A stretch of DNA of 64,000 nucleotides from Rhizomys pruinosus (taxonomy: Eukaryota > Chordata > Mammalia > Rodentia > Spalacidae): NCBI GenBank assembly GCA_009823505.1, contig VZQC01009956.1, positions 784,995 through 848,994 on the forward strand, written 5' to 3'. The translations under genes were made by a program, and so were the position numbers. Positions 44,766 to 56,925 of this stretch are shown in pieces. The notes below the pieces were generated by a model. It was not told the DNA's origin, searched no databases, and saw nothing but the letters and a program-made list of their open reading frames with translations. Numbering within the stretch: the stretch's first letter is position 1; each line of letters begins with the position of its first letter.

Positions 44766-45146
44766 AATCATTCTGTCAAAAACAAAAAGTGAATTTATGC
44801 CCTTACTGGTACATTTAAAATTCTTTCTTATCTGGATTCCTAATTTATCAGAAATAGCATACCATAGATCAGCTCAAGCATGCTTTTTTCTAACACTTCA
44901 CACCTGATACTCCCCAATCCCCTTAAGCCTTTCACATTTTTTCCTCCATTCTAAACAAGAACTCACAGTAGTTACAAAAGGAAGGAGATAATTATTTTAT
45001 GTAACTAATCTATATAAACTTCTACATATGGTTACCAAGGGCTGACCTCCTTCCCTACAGACCTTAGTTATAACCACACTCCTAATACACAGTGCCAACA
45101 ACATTTAACTTAACAGCTTCCTCCTTGTCCTTTCCTCACACTCACA
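44766..45146 (+). repeat. RT-connection segment, out-of-place copy
   Basis: About 380 bp, about 96 % identical by eye to 46114-46496. It encodes (with stops) the segment following the RT palm, including IWIPNLSEIA in the second copy's frame. Here it lies upstream of the RT N-terminus, directly after gag. Confidence 0.9.
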
Positions 45147-45339
45147 GAAATATCTTTTCAGATACTAACCCTTGTCAATAGGACAATATTGTTTTAACTC
45201 ATTCCTTCGTAGCCATGCCTGACCCCCCCCAACACTTTCTGGGACTGGACCCCTTCACTAAATTAAAAGCCTCTATCCACATATCTCCTCTGTAGACTAC
45301 TTCAATTTTCCTCCAAACCCTGAAATCAGTAAACATACT

Positions 45340-46110
45340 CCTGCTCCCCCAAACCACAGACCAGCTGCCAACATCCAATATTCCTGTTCCCCATCTGATA
45401 CCATCTATATTTCATCCTCAGGCTTGGTACAAAACTAACCCTTCCATTGCAAAACATCACTGCCCCATTCTCAACTCCCCAAAACATTCCTTCTCCTATT
45501 CTGTACAAGAACAGTACCCCATAGTACCAAACAAAGAGGCTTAATATCTGTCATTCACCACTTTGTCCAGGTATGACTTTTGGTTCCTACACACTTCCCA
45601 CATAACACTGCTATCTTGGGAGTTAGGAAACCTAATGGGTGCTTCTGTGTACTTCACAATCTCATAAACCCTAATGAAGCTATAGGCTCCACTTTTCCAG
45701 TTGTCTGTAACTCCTATATTCTCCTGTCTTCCATTCCCCCTATCACATATTTTTTTTTTATTTTCTTGTTTAAAAGATGCCTTCTGTTCAATTCCATTAT
45801 ATTCCCTTTTCATTCCTCTCTTTGCTTTCACATGGTAGGATCCTGATTCTTTAATGTTCCAACAACTACTTGGACAGTCCTGCTCCAGGTGTTCTGAGAC
45901 AGCCCTCACTACTTTGGGTCTGGCAACCTACATCTCTCTCTCTCCAAGTTTCCTCCTTCAGTATTTATATGACCTTCTTTTTTGAAGCCCCACCCATAAG
46001 GATAATCCATGTCAGTCCACATGTCTCTTTAATGCGCTGGGATCTTGGGATACAAGTTGCCTAAAGACAAGGCACATATCTCTCCTGTTTCCTACTTATG
46101 CCTCTGAATT
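45340..46110 (+). pseudogene. reverse transcriptase fingers/palm remnant of ERV-F
   Basis: Frames around 45420-45740 read a Q-A-W start region, then HNTAILGVRKPNG and a P-VV-NSY-LLSSIPP pattern typical of the RT fingers. From about 45870, DSPHYFGS-like and QYLYDLL-like stretches occupy the place of the palm and catalytic loop; the aspartate pair of the active site is not intact. Several frameshifts and stops. Confidence 0.7.
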
Positions 46111-46113
46111 AAT

Positions 46114-46496
46114 CCAGGAATCATTCTGTCAAAAATAAAAAGTGAATTTATGGCCTTACTGGTACTTTTAAAATTCTTTCTTATCTGGATTCCTAATTTA
46201 TCAGAAATAGCATACCATAGATCAGCTCAAGCATGCTTTTTTCTAATGCTTCAACCCTGATACTCCCCAATCCCCTTAAGCCTTTCACATTTTTCCTCCA
46301 TTTTAAACAAGAACTCACAGTAGTTACAAAAGGCAGGAGATAATTATTTTATGTAGCTAATCGATATGAACTTCTACATATGGTTACCAAGGGCTGACCT
46401 CCTTCCCTACAGACCTTAGTTATAATCATACTCCTAATACACAGTGCCAACAACATTTAACTTAACAGCTTCCTCCTTGTCCTTTCCTCACACTCA
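46114..46496 (+). repeat. RT-connection segment, in-place copy
   Basis: It follows the RT palm remnant as expected and precedes the RNase H remnant. It is the partner of 44766-45146. Confidence 0.9.
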
Positions 46497-46969
46497 CACA
46501 AAGGTCTTTCAGACACAGGACCTTTCTCTCCCTGCCCCTTCCTGGTACTAATGGCCATGCATTTCTGCAGAATGATAACCTCACTTTTAAACTTTCTCCT
46601 TCTCTAAATACTGCCATTCTTCTCCACGCCATTCCTTCCTCTACAAACTAATGCAGCCCAGCTCATTCTTGTTTTGGAAATTTGTATTTCATTCTCAAAT
46701 CTTTCACTCATATTTATGAGTGAAAAATTTTGATGAATGAATGAAAAATATTTATGAATGAAAATTTCATTCATATTTATGAATATACTTCCCCACAAAC
46801 TACATACTAGTTCATAGATAGTAGTTCCAAAAGGGACCCTCCTTATACAGTAGGCTTTGTTATTTTCCGGGGATATCCCTTCTCCCCAAACACACTCCAA
46901 TTGAATGAAGGCCTCTCCCTCCATACACCAACTCCCAACAAACTACACATTTTGTACTCACCCAAGCAC

Positions 46970-47260
46970 TCATTTCAGTGGAAGGAAATCAAATCAACAT
47001 TTATACTGAGTCTAAATATGATTATAATATCATTAATTCCACTATTTTAATATGTGGACAGAGAGTGTTCTTAACCCAGAAAGGGATATATATTACTAAT
47101 GCTGATTATATTTTAAAAAAAGGTAGCCTTACTCCCAGCTACAGCAGCCATATTACACTACCAGGGACATCATGGGACAAAGAGTGCATTTCTCCAACTA
47201 ACTAAATAGTTGACAGGTTGGCTAAGAAAGTTGCCTTAACAGAACCAGACCTTAAAATAC
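46970..47260 (+). pseudogene. RNase H remnant of ERV-F
   Basis: The 75-codon frame 46978-47205 reads VEGNQINIYTESKYDYNII, RVFLTQKG and ITLPGTSWDKE, spaced like the C-terminal half of retroviral RNase H (the ...YTDSRY..., QRG..LT..G and HCPGH-type positions). Catalytic residues are substituted (E for the D of the YTDS-type motif; the His pair is lost). Confidence 0.75.
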
Positions 47261-47554
47261 CTAAACCAAATGAACCCCCAAACACTATCATAGTGTTTAA
47301 AACCACAGACTATACCTCTAACCCTCCATTCCATCTTTAACCCCAGAAATGTTCTCTTATTAATCTCTCGTAGTCTTTATTTCATTCAAAAATCCATATA
47401 GTCCTCTCCTTCTTAAAACAATATTTTCCATTTCAACCTGAAGATAAACCCTTTCCCAAACAACTCTCCCAAACCTGTGATATTTACTCATGCACTAACC
47501 CTCAGTCTAATCTCATACCTCCACCCTTCCCCACCCACCAAATGCAGGGACTCC

Positions 47555-48035
47555 TGTCTGCTTCTGCCTGGCAGTTTGATGTTACACAAATGACTCCCAT
47601 TAAAATATGTAAGTACCCCCTGGGCCTCATGGATATCTTTTCAAGATAGGTAGACTTCATTCCTAACTCTAATAATAGAGCCTCTACCTTTGTCCAATTC
47701 CTCCTTTGAGAAATAATTTCTCACTTTTGCTTTGCCACTACTCTTTAGTCTGAAAACAACCCAGAGTTCACCTGAGAAATTTCTCAGTGCATTGTTTCTT
47801 AGTATTCCCCAGAGATTTCACATTCCTTATCACCTACAGTCTTCTTGGAGGTTAGAGTATATTAACCATACTCTCAAACTAAATTGTCTTTCCCAGGAAC
47901 TAAAATTAAATTGAATAAAACTTCTCCTTCTACCCCTATTAAAAATTTCTCTCTCCCCATGAAGCCTACAAACTTTAACCCTTTTCAGATCATGCCTGGC
48001 AGACCTTCTTCCTCCAGGCATTTAGCTTACTAATT
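47555..48035 (+). pseudogene. integrase core remnant of ERV-F
   Basis: The frame from about 47570 reads WQFDVTQM, then LGLMDIFSR with a stop, then an EIISHF stretch: the first two acidic positions of the integrase core with correct spacing. The frame 47732-47914 continues with a YHLQSSWRLEYINHTLK stretch at the place of the catalytic Glu region. Frame changes between them show loss of function. Confidence 0.75.
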
Positions 48036-48344
48036 ACCTACTGCCAGCTCAACTGATATCTCAACTTCTTTCCTTTTTCAGATAACAACCAATGGAAAGG
48101 ACACATTTTCTTTCTCCAGCTCTCTTCCTCACTATCAGAGAAAATGCCTCCTTACAGAATTGGGTTCTAGTTATTTGTAGTTGAGCCTCAGCATTCTTCT
48201 TTAAAGCTCAAATAGACAGGTTACTATAAGGTTATTCTCTTAACTCATACTGCAGCTAAACTAGGAAACTTTCCTTCCTGAATAAAGAAAATGAATGTAC
48301 CCTTCAATTCTCACCAGTAAAGCTTCCTTACACAACAGAGTGTA

Positions 48345-48890
48345 ATGAAAATGGAAGACCACAACTACTCAAGCTTTAAAAGATGGGAAACTCCAGAGTG
48401 TGCATCCCTGGATGTGGACCCTATATTATACCTCACCTACCCATGGTTCAGGGATCATTGCAGAAGAGTGGGCAGAAAAATTTTAAGAACCAGGGTTGGT
48501 GCATGAATGTATAAAAGTGGAGAATATAAGCTTTCACATGTAAATATGTGGCAACCTTGACATAGGACAAGGGAACTATAACAACTGGGATAAGATCTAA
48601 AAGCAGAACAAGAGAAATGGGTGGAGGACTGACCCTGGACTGAGGACTACAAGAGATGGATAACTCTTGGGTGTGGAAGAGTATGCCTCACGTAGTATTC
48701 CTAGATAGGCTGACTAGGCTACCGTGGACCTATTTGCATAGGATGCTTGGGATTGGGAGTTTGAATGGACAGGGCTTATCTTGGATGTTATAATGCATGA
48801 GGGGGGTGGGGGATGTGGAGGACCGGGTTTGATTGGAAAGCATTATATGAGTTGGAAAAATGCTCAATAAAAAATTGAAAAAAAAAACTG
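48345..48890 (+). mobile_element. L1 3' end (second type)
   Basis: GGTTCAGGGATCATTGCAGAAG, GGGACTGACCCTGGACTGAG, a short G tract near 48802 and AATGCTCAATAAAAAATTG plus an A tail. Homologous to 35139-35745. It interrupts ERV-F between integrase and env. Confidence 0.8.
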
Positions 48891-49506
48891 TTCTCATAAA
48901 ATAACCGCCACAGGACCAACTTATATTAAGCTACCTAAATTCCTTTCCATTCCTGAACTGCCAGACGGAAATGACCCTACCATTCATTCTTCCTGAAGGA
49001 TCTCTTGGATGACCTCTGCTTGATGCCAAGACCTGTCACCAACTGAAACTTCCTTGTGGATGCTATCAAGGAATGGTGGCTCCAGGGATCTCATATGCCA
49101 TATACTCCAGAAGAGATACAGTTTTTAAATTTGTGCCTATGTTTTGTCCATGTCCCTTCTGTCATGTTTTGTAATCCCTGACTCCTATAACTTTCATATT
49201 CTTCCTAGATGTAAGCTTAGTGTCTATAACCCTTGGGAACTGGAGTTGTAAAGAGTAACTTCTCTTGGGTTTCTTTTAAATGATCAGTATCATAATACCA
49301 GGAGTTATCCAGTGCCAACCTCTTTTCAGAGGACCCCTTGTCTTGAACCATTCATCCAAATCCTTTCATAATGCCACATAAAACCTTCCAATTCCAGTCT
49401 CTTTTCTGACTTCTCATCTTCTACCTCTCTTTTCGGCCTATTCTGTACTAACTTTCCACTTGCCAACTCTGTGGAGACAGTCCATATACCTTTCCTTTCA
49501 AAAATT

Positions 49507-49509
<3 letters not shown>

Positions 49510-49558
<49 letters not shown>
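49510..49558 (+). repeat. CT microsatellite
   Basis: Uninterrupted (CT)n of about 49 bp next to the B1 that follows. Confidence 0.95.
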
Positions 49559-49559
<1 letters not shown>

Positions 49560-49560
<1 letters not shown>

Positions 49561-49690
49561 TTTTTTGAGACAGGGTCTCCTTGTAGCCCAAGCTGTCCTG
49601 TAACTCACTCTATAGTCCAGGCTGATAAATATCCACCTGCTTCTGCCTCCCTAGTGCTAGGATTAAAGGCGTGTGCCACCACGCCCAGCT
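49560..49690 (-). mobile_element. B1 SINE, antisense
   Basis: TTTTGAGACAGGGTCTCCTT, TCCAGGCTGATAAATATCC and GGATTAAAGGCGTGTGCCAC are clear. Confidence 0.92.
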
Positions 49691-50399
49691 TGTGGCTTCT
49701 CTTTTACAGAACAAGTCAATACTCTTCCAGGAGACTACCGATGTCCCTGACCACAAGTGCCCAAAACCTTTACTCATTCTTCTATCACAAACTTTCCCAG
49801 TTCTGAAATGACCAACCTCCTACTACTGGACCTATAACTTGCCTTGCCCCCTTATCGGTCCAGCTACACTTTGATTTAAAATTCAGTTTTCTCAAACCTC
49901 TCTCTAATAAATAATATAATAATAACCAAACCTCATTAGGTAAAATCCCTTCTCTTTGTAAGTGAGCAGTTGCTTTACAGCAACCAAAGGACCACCTAAG
50001 TCAACAGGTAGACATTTCCTTAGCTATGGGGGCACTTTTCTTAGAAACCTTTCACTTCTCTGGCCCTCTCTCTATATAGCCTCATTCCCCATTATATGTG
50101 GCTGGACCTCAAATAGCCTTTCTCCTTTGCTCAGGAAAGCAAATTAGGTGACACAACCCTCCTCTGTATTTGTTTGGTCTGTTGAGTCTGATAGGAAGAA
50201 GGCATGTGCAATACCCCCTCAAAATCTTTACACCCTGCACTTCCCTACCTGTTTACTGGGAGAAGGGCCCTTCTTTCTCTATGTGACCACCACCTAATTA
50301 TATCTTCCTACTAACTGTACTGGGATCTAAACCATCATCTACCTCTTCTGCATATTTCTGCTTCCAAGCGACTCCCGGTTCCCAGTTCCTGCCTCATTC

Positions 50400-50800
50400 T
50401 CACTTCGACAGCACCGAGCAATTTAACTTATGCCAACTTATTCCTACCAGTTTTGAGAATCTCTGAGGTATCATTACAGGTAGTGGAGGACGTGCCATGA
50501 CCCTAACATAATAGAAAGTCCTGAAAAATAAATTAAGGGATTCCCTCACAGAAATTGTAAACAGTTCCTAATGGCACAGGCCAAACTCAATTCCCTAATA
50601 GGTGCTGTCCTTCAAAATTATCAAGGCTTGGACCTATTGCTTCCTTTCCTTGTCTCTACCCTCTCATAGGCCTCCTGGTTATTATAATCTTATTGTTACT
50701 CTTTGGACTTTGTATTCTTCAGCTCATTTCAAAATTTCTTCAGGACCAAATAGAAGCCTTCACTTACTTAAACTTTAATCAACTTCTGTCTTGGGAATAA
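50400..50800 (+). pseudogene. env transmembrane-subunit remnant of ERV-F
   Basis: 50610-50639 translates to the conserved heptad-like region of gammaretroviral TM. About 30 bp later comes a strongly hydrophobic segment (GLLVIIILLLLFGLCILQL, from 50669) and an FLQDQIEAF tail ending near 50800. In-frame stops separate the parts. The SU region (about 49000-50400) is too decayed to delimit. Confidence 0.7.
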
Positions 50801-50952
50801 CATCCCCTCAGAATTCTTGGTCTAGATAAGCCAGAAGGATGGGAACAACTATTTCTATACCATGGCCAAAGCCCCATATCTCCCCTTTTACTATGACCCT
50901 CTTCAGCTACCAGTAATTACCAAAATAACTACACCCTGGCTCCTTGACCCCC

Positions 50953-51080
50953 ATATCCGAAGTAGTGTATCTTTGTTTTGCTCAGAGAAGTAACTCTAGG
51001 ATAAAATGTCAAGGACAACTTAACTCAGACTTTATAGCTGTGTGTGTAGCTTTTTTTATTTTCTGGCAATATATAATTCA
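50953..51080 (+). repeat. ERV-F 3' LTR, recognisable part
   Basis: Homologous to 40298-40416. The LTR probably extends on both sides (about 50840-51250), but no second copy is available to prove it. Confidence 0.6.
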
Positions 51081-51259
51081 CCCTCACACACACAAATGCA
51101 AATCATTGTACAGGCAGCTTTTCACAGTGGTGAAAACTGTTGCCACTTTGCTGGATAAATCCCGTTCAATCTGCTGAAGTCTGGCTCTTGTCTAAACATG
51201 ATTCTTTTTTGTCCTAAATCTCATATGGTGTTTTCTACTGAAATCACACATGCCTCCTC

Positions 51260-54200
51260 CAGACTCAGGCTGAAAGGAAAATATTTGAGGAAATCTGTGG
51301 ACACTAGTTAAGGCTCCAGTATCAAATTATTTGAATTTAATTGCCTTGGTCTCTTCTCTCTACTATGTCATTTGCCCCAACACTGAAGAATTGTAGTCCT
51401 CCCCTTCCTATGGTGTCTTAAGTGATAATGTACTTGTGCTACTGCATGTGCTCTTTTTCATGTCATTGTTTACCAACACTGCTGAGCTTATTTCCCATCA
51501 GAGCTCACCTGCGGAATTGAAACTTTGGAAAATTAACTAGCACAGAGGCTTACTACAAACCACAAAATAATCTATTATTATAAACAAGGATCCTGTGAGA
51601 AAAACATTTTCAAGCTTCAGGGATTTGAGCACTCTCCAGGATAAAGGACTGTGGCATAGAATGCAGAAATATCATGAGTTTGCCTTGGAGCTACTTACAA
51701 ACTCATGGCTTCATTTGATTCAGAGACAAGCTTAAAAGGTATAAAATATATAGCTTTCTAAGGTGCAAAGACCATTGAAGATGAATAGAAGAAAGTCCAG
51801 CTATTTGAATATTGATTTTGGAATTGTACGTTTAGAAAGACAGGAAACAAAACCTTAAAAATGTTTGCCCTACCCATGGAAATATAATTAAAGATTCTGT
51901 GAGGCAGAATTCTGTGAGCAAATTTAATGGATTTAATTGTTAGACAGTAAAGTTTAAAAAAAATGACTCCATCTAATTTGTCCAGTTCTCAGCTCAATTT
52001 TTAATCTCAAGGATAGGGATTACTTAATATTCTGTATGATCAGTAAAATCAGAAGTTGTTGCACCCTACTCTTCAGAAATATTTTGGCATGCCCTTTTTT
52101 ATGATTCCACACTCAAATATGAAACATGGAAGCAAAAATGAGTTTTGGTGTTACCTGGAGAACGTATTGAGTGAAAATCATAAAGATCAAAACTTAAAAT
52201 GTTAAATAAAATTTCTTATATTAATTCACCAAAATGCTGATGAAAATAAAAATGGAATTCTTCCTGATTTTGGTCTATGCAAAGGTGGACACCTGAAACT
52301 GTTAGACACATGCAGATTGACAGCAGAAATCGAGATCCTGACTTGATGTCATTTGGGATTACTGTAATGATACCAATCTTACAATTTGGTGTCAATAAAA
52401 TTTGATGTCTGTAAAATCTTCTCCTATGTGGATTATGTAGTTGTAAATGTTTTTATATTTCGTGCTATCAATGAGTCATTTTAAGTAACTGGCAGCTTAG
52501 AACCAGGTTCTCTGTACTAAAGACATCACAGTAAGAAAGACCTGTGTCTATTTTCTCTGTCTTTTTAACCTTTTGTTTCATTTTGAAATGTGACCATTTT
52601 CAAAATTTTCTTTGGTCTTTATGACATAAAGACACACTGCATCACCAGTTGGCCTGAAACACACAATGAAGACTAGGCTGTCCAGGAATTCATAGAGATC
52701 TGCCTGTCTCAAATGTGCTGAGAGTGAAGGAATGCCCCACCACACACGGCTTGGCAATTCACTCTGTCAAACATGTATATGTGTATGTGTCAGTGTGTGT
52801 CCCTACACATCTGCAGAGCAATAAAATCACTCTATACACATCCTGTTATATTACAAATTACCCATGGTAATGAGTAAATAAGAGTGAATAAAATAAAATC
52901 ATTTTACAAAAATGGAGAAAAATACTAACAACAGAATATATGTGCGTGTTTTAATGCTGATATGAAGAAGTGTTTGGGCATATTTGTACTTGCTGTATAA
53001 ACTTGGACAAGGAACTTTTAATTTTAAATGTACAAAATGTAGGAAATAATACATACTATACATCTTATAGAAAGAAGAGATGTCTAGTTTTTTTTTTGGC
53101 TGTCACTTCATATTTTTAACATGCAGCCTTGTCATGAAAATGAAAATAGTGAGAAAATAGTGAGCAGAAGGCAGCCCATGATTTCACAGTACTAAACCAA
53201 TTACTATGGCTCTCTGTATGACTATTGAATACAGGGTGCTCTATAATAGCTTGGCAAGCAGTGTAGATTCAGTTACAGGGCACAACCCAGTAATCACAAA
53301 AGTTAAATTTGTGTGAAGAGAGCTGTGAGAAAAGGACGTCCTCTCTGCAGTGGGAGCCTGTGTTTATGTAACTCATGTACAGAATCCTCATTCTCCTGTT
53401 GTCAATCCTAGGTCACTGCATGGATGTGGTAAGTATCTTCCTTCAAGCTCCAGAATTTCTCTACTTGTGAAGAGCACATTCAAAAGTGTTAACTGAGTAA
53501 ATATTTTACAAACTGATGGTTGTCATTTTAAAATCCACGTTTTTAAGAAATGGTAAACTTAGGTGTACAATATAAGAAAAGCAAAGTCAAAACGATTTGC
53601 CAGTGTTGAGTGATCTTCCTGAGAAGGTGTACCTACATTTGGAGTAGAAGATTCTCATGGAAACAATGATGGTTCACTATTTCTATACATCCATTTAGAA
53701 TCTGTGGCAGAAAATTCCTTTAATGTGTTTGTAGAATGGGATTATATCATGTTAATACCTATATTAAATAATAATACAATGATAGTAATTTATAATTCCA
53801 ATCAAATTTAAGAGAAATTCAAGTGAAGGAAGAGAGAGCTACAAATGACGTTCAGGTCTGCATATGGACTCATTATAACCATGTATCTGGTGTCCACAAT
53901 ACAGTTGACAGTACAAGAAATATAATAGTTAAATTTCATGATTTCCAGAATTTTCCTCATGTGACATAATTTCCCAAATCTTAGCACAAAACAGGATAAA
54001 ACATAGTAACTACTACCAAGTTTTTAAACTTTTTGTAAATTGATCATATGGATTGTAGCTCAAAGCCTTATCTGGAATTACTCACAATTTATCTGGTGGG
54101 TATCATGGCTAAGGCAGAGAATAGAAAGCAATGCAGGATCAGCTGTGCAGGAATATCTTCCAAAGTCATGTCACTGATGATGTAGTTTAATTCTGGTCCC

Positions 54201-54300
54201 ATCAAGATAATATGCTGTTAAAAATAGAACTAATTTAATATCTCACCTTGCCATAGTCATAATTCATAATATTAAAAGAGAAACAGACAATGAATCCTGA
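51260..54300. other. old intergenic DNA, no gene seen
   Basis: No frame above 77 codons and little recognisable repeat apart from a degenerate antisense B1-like patch at 52620-52752 (GTCCAGGAATTCATAGAGATC). A possible short signal-peptide-like exon at 53375-53428 is discussed as a finding. Confidence 0.55.
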
Positions 54301-54590
54301 GGATGATGCTGTGAAGAGGACCTCAGACACTGTTGCTGTGATTGTAAACTGGTTCAGCCACCATGGAAATCAGTTTGGAGAATTTTCACAAATTGAATGA
54401 AGAACTGTTCCATAAAGCTACTAAGCAATTCTTTGGCACATATGCAAAAGATTCAATATTCAACTTCAAAAATGCTTGCTCACCCATGTGCATTGCCACT
54501 CTATTCACAATATCTAGGAATCAGAAACAACTCTAATGTCCTTCAACAGGTGAATGGATAATGAATATGTGGTACATATATAAAACAGTA
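54300..54590 (+). mobile_element. L1 3' region fragment
   Basis: AACTGGTTCAGCCACCATGG, ACCCATGTGCATTGCC, CTATTCACAATATCTAGGAA, GTGAATGGATAATGAATATG and GGTACATATATAAAACAGTA; same L1 region as 24310-24630. Confidence 0.8.
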
Positions 54591-54597
54591 TTTTAGT

Positions 54598-55246
54598 TTG
54601 ACTTCCTCTTTTCCAGTTAGTATTCCTTTAATTTCCCTTTCTTGCCTTATTGCCCTAGCAAGCATTTCAAGCAATATACTGAAGAGGAGTGATGATAGGG
54701 AACAGCCTTGTGGTGTTCCTGCCTTTAAGGGGGAGTGCTTTTAAATTTTCTCCATTAAGATGATGTTGGCTGTGGGTTTGTTGTATATGGCTTTGATTAC
54801 ATTGTGGAATGTTCCCTCCAGTCAAATTCCCTCTAGGGCTTTAAGCATGAAGGGATGCTGTTTTTTGTTGAAAGCTTTTTCTGCATCAATTGAGATGATT
54901 GTGTCGTTTTTGTCTTTCAGTTCATTTATATGTTTTACGATATTTATTGATTTATGTATGTTGAACCATCCCTACATCTTGGGTATGAATTCAACTTGGT
55001 CATGAAGGATGATCTTTTTGATATGGGTCTGTATGTGGTTTGCAAGTATTGTGCTGAGAATTTTTGCATATATGTTCATTAATGATATGGGTCTATAGTT
55101 TTCTTTTTTTTTTTTTTTTTTGGTTGTATCTTTGTCTGGTTTTGGTTTAGAGTGATTCTGGCTTCATAGAAGAAATTTGGGGGGGTTAACTCTTCTTTTA
55201 TCCTTGTGAACAGTTTTAGTAATAATGGTTGTAATTTCTCTATCCT
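54598..55246 (-). pseudogene. L1 ORF2 reverse transcriptase fragment, antisense
   Basis: On the minus strand this encodes L1 RT in order: a region before PKPDKD, then the [38 protein letters not shown] and [20 protein letters not shown] regions, ending just before the catalytic block. Stops are few. An expanded poly-T at 55108-55127 interrupts it. The adjoining plus-strand fragment picks up at exactly the next residues. Confidence 0.85.
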
Positions 55247-55430
55247 TCTTTGCAGATGACATGACAGTTTACCTACAGGATGCTAAAAACTCTAACAGAA
55301 AACTGCTAGAAATGATTAAGGGTTTCAGTTAAGTGGCGGGATACAAATTGACCTCAAAAATTCAGTAGCCTTACTTTACACCAACAACAAGCAACTGGAG
55401 AAGGAATACCTAACATTCCAGCCTTTTGAT
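55247..55430 (+). pseudogene. L1 ORF2 fragment with FADD motif, sense
   Basis: TTCTTTGCAGATGACATG encodes FFADDM, the L1 RT active-site motif, followed by TVYLQDAKNSNRKLLEMI. It continues the antisense fragment at 54598-55246 in L1 order but on the opposite strand. It ends near 55430 without a poly-A tail. Confidence 0.85.
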
Positions 55431-55979
55431 TATGATGAGGGAATGGGACGTTGTTCTCTCTTCTGTATCTGCTTCAGAGCTGAGGGGAACCAAGTATCAG
55501 GGGGAATGGGTTTCAAGCTGGAGGGTTAGAATCTCGTCTCCCATCTTACTGCTCTGGATGCCTGTTGTTTTTGGTCCAGATCAGTAGTGACCAGGAGTTA
55601 GTGGACATTTTCTCTGCAAGTGAAAATACAAGCTGGTTGAATCTTATATGAGTATACCAGTGTAGGGACCTTACAGTACCAACAGGGGGCCTACTGGGTG
55701 CATTAGCAATTGGAGGGCCCCTGTCTACAGTCTCCAGAGGGAGAGGGGACCTGTAATCCATTTCTGAGGAATTGGAAAAAAAGTTTTAGAACACAGAGCT
55801 CCAGATGAGGGCCAGTTTTTGTACACAGGGCTCAAGAATGAGAGCAAGCATAACCATGAGAATATAAAAGGTGGTATTTTCTAGCATGGCACAGTAAATC
55901 TGTCACCCATCTCTGAAATACTTTCTAACATGACATGGTAAGTTTCTAAATTAGCACAGTAGGTCTCTCACCTATCTCT

Positions 55980-56560
55980 CTGGCAATAAGGTATAAGTTA
56001 TTTCATTTTCTCTTCTCTTGATATATTGTCCTGTTGGGGTGTTTAAAACCACACAGTTAGCTCAGATAAATTAAATTAGTTTTGGTGTTAAGGTCAGTTG
56101 AGATTCTGTTCCTTAGGAGTCACTCAGGCCTTGCACCTGGCTCTTTTTATTGGTTTCATATATGTGAGGACAAAGTCAGATCTTGCTTGACTGGAGCTTC
56201 CCTTTGAAGCGTGAGTAGTTTCTTCTCTATATTGACGTTCCTCCCTTGACTGGACACTGGCAGGATGAAGTCCTTTTAAGTGAATCTCCAAGACCTCTCT
56301 GGCTGAGGATGACTGGTAGTCAATGCCATAGGACATTCATAAAGTGCCCATGCAGGACCCTAAGACTTAAGTTGACCTTAGAGGGTAAGGGCCAAAAGAT
56401 TTTCCCTTCAAATAGCACTTGCCAAATCAGATTGTAGCTTTAAGTATGGTTTCTAAACCTGAAGAGGACAATTTGAATGAATTTCGTATTTTAAATACTA
56501 TATAACACCTAAGTAAAGCTTAAACATTGACTTAAGCACTCTTAATAAATTCTTAATTGC
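55980..56560 (-). mobile_element. ERV-B/C family interior fragment, antisense
   Basis: The reverse complement aligns with about 25230-25790: TTAGCTCAGATAAATTAAATT, GTTAAGGTCAGTTGAGATTC, GAGGACAAAGTCAGATCTTGC, GACTGGACACTGGCAGGATG and AAACATTGACTTAAGCACTC all have counterparts in the same order. A third, independently inserted and rearranged member of this family. Confidence 0.75.
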
Positions 56561-56925
56561 TGTGGAAAACATTCTGACTAATAGTAAAATATCATGGTAG
56601 GAGCCTGCAGCACAGGCAAGGAAAGGATGCCACTTACTGGCTTGTGTTGATGGCTCTTAATTGCTGTGTCAAAACACTCTAACTAATAGTAAAAGCTCAT
56701 GGTAGGAGCCTGGGGGGTAGTAACTGCAGCACAGGCTAGGAAAGGATGCTGCCTACTGGCTTGTGTTGCTGGCTCATGCTCACCCAATTGTATACAATAT
56801 AGAAATATCTGGCCAAGGATGGCATTGCCCAAAATGGGCCCAGGCCAGTCCAATGAAGGCAATTATTGAGGCCTCTTATCCCAGGTGTATCAAGTTGACA
56901 TTAAACCTGTCCAGTAAACCATACA
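56560..56925 (-). mobile_element. MaLR-type LTR, antisense, with internal tandem duplication
   Basis: GGCATTGCCCAAAATGGGCC, CCAGGTGTATCAAGTTGACA and ACTGGCTTGTGTTG are the reverse complement of MaLR-E-like LTR landmarks. A block of about 105 bp (AATTGCTGTG...GGCTTGTGTTG) occurs twice, at about 56556-56653 and 56658-56770. Confidence 0.6.

Larger units (their letters stand above)
40298..51080 (+). mobile_element. ERV-F: decayed gammaretrovirus-like provirus
   Basis: A shared LTR-like block (40298-40416 and 50953-51080), a tRNA-Phe-like primer site (41001) and remnants of gag, RT, RNase H, integrase and env TM, in that order and on one strand, define an old full-length provirus. All frames are broken. 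Secondary events are MaLR-E in gag (42190-44171), a duplicated RT segment (44766-45146 / 46114-46496), an L1 end (48345-48890), a CT repeat (49510-49558) and a B1 (49560-49690). Exact outer LTR limits cannot be set by eye. Confidence 0.8.

Noticed and set aside
46690..46800. Self-complementary ATTTATGAATGAAA-rich patch
   Set aside because: Low-complexity repeats of GAATGAAAA with imperfect pairing only; not a convincing hairpin.
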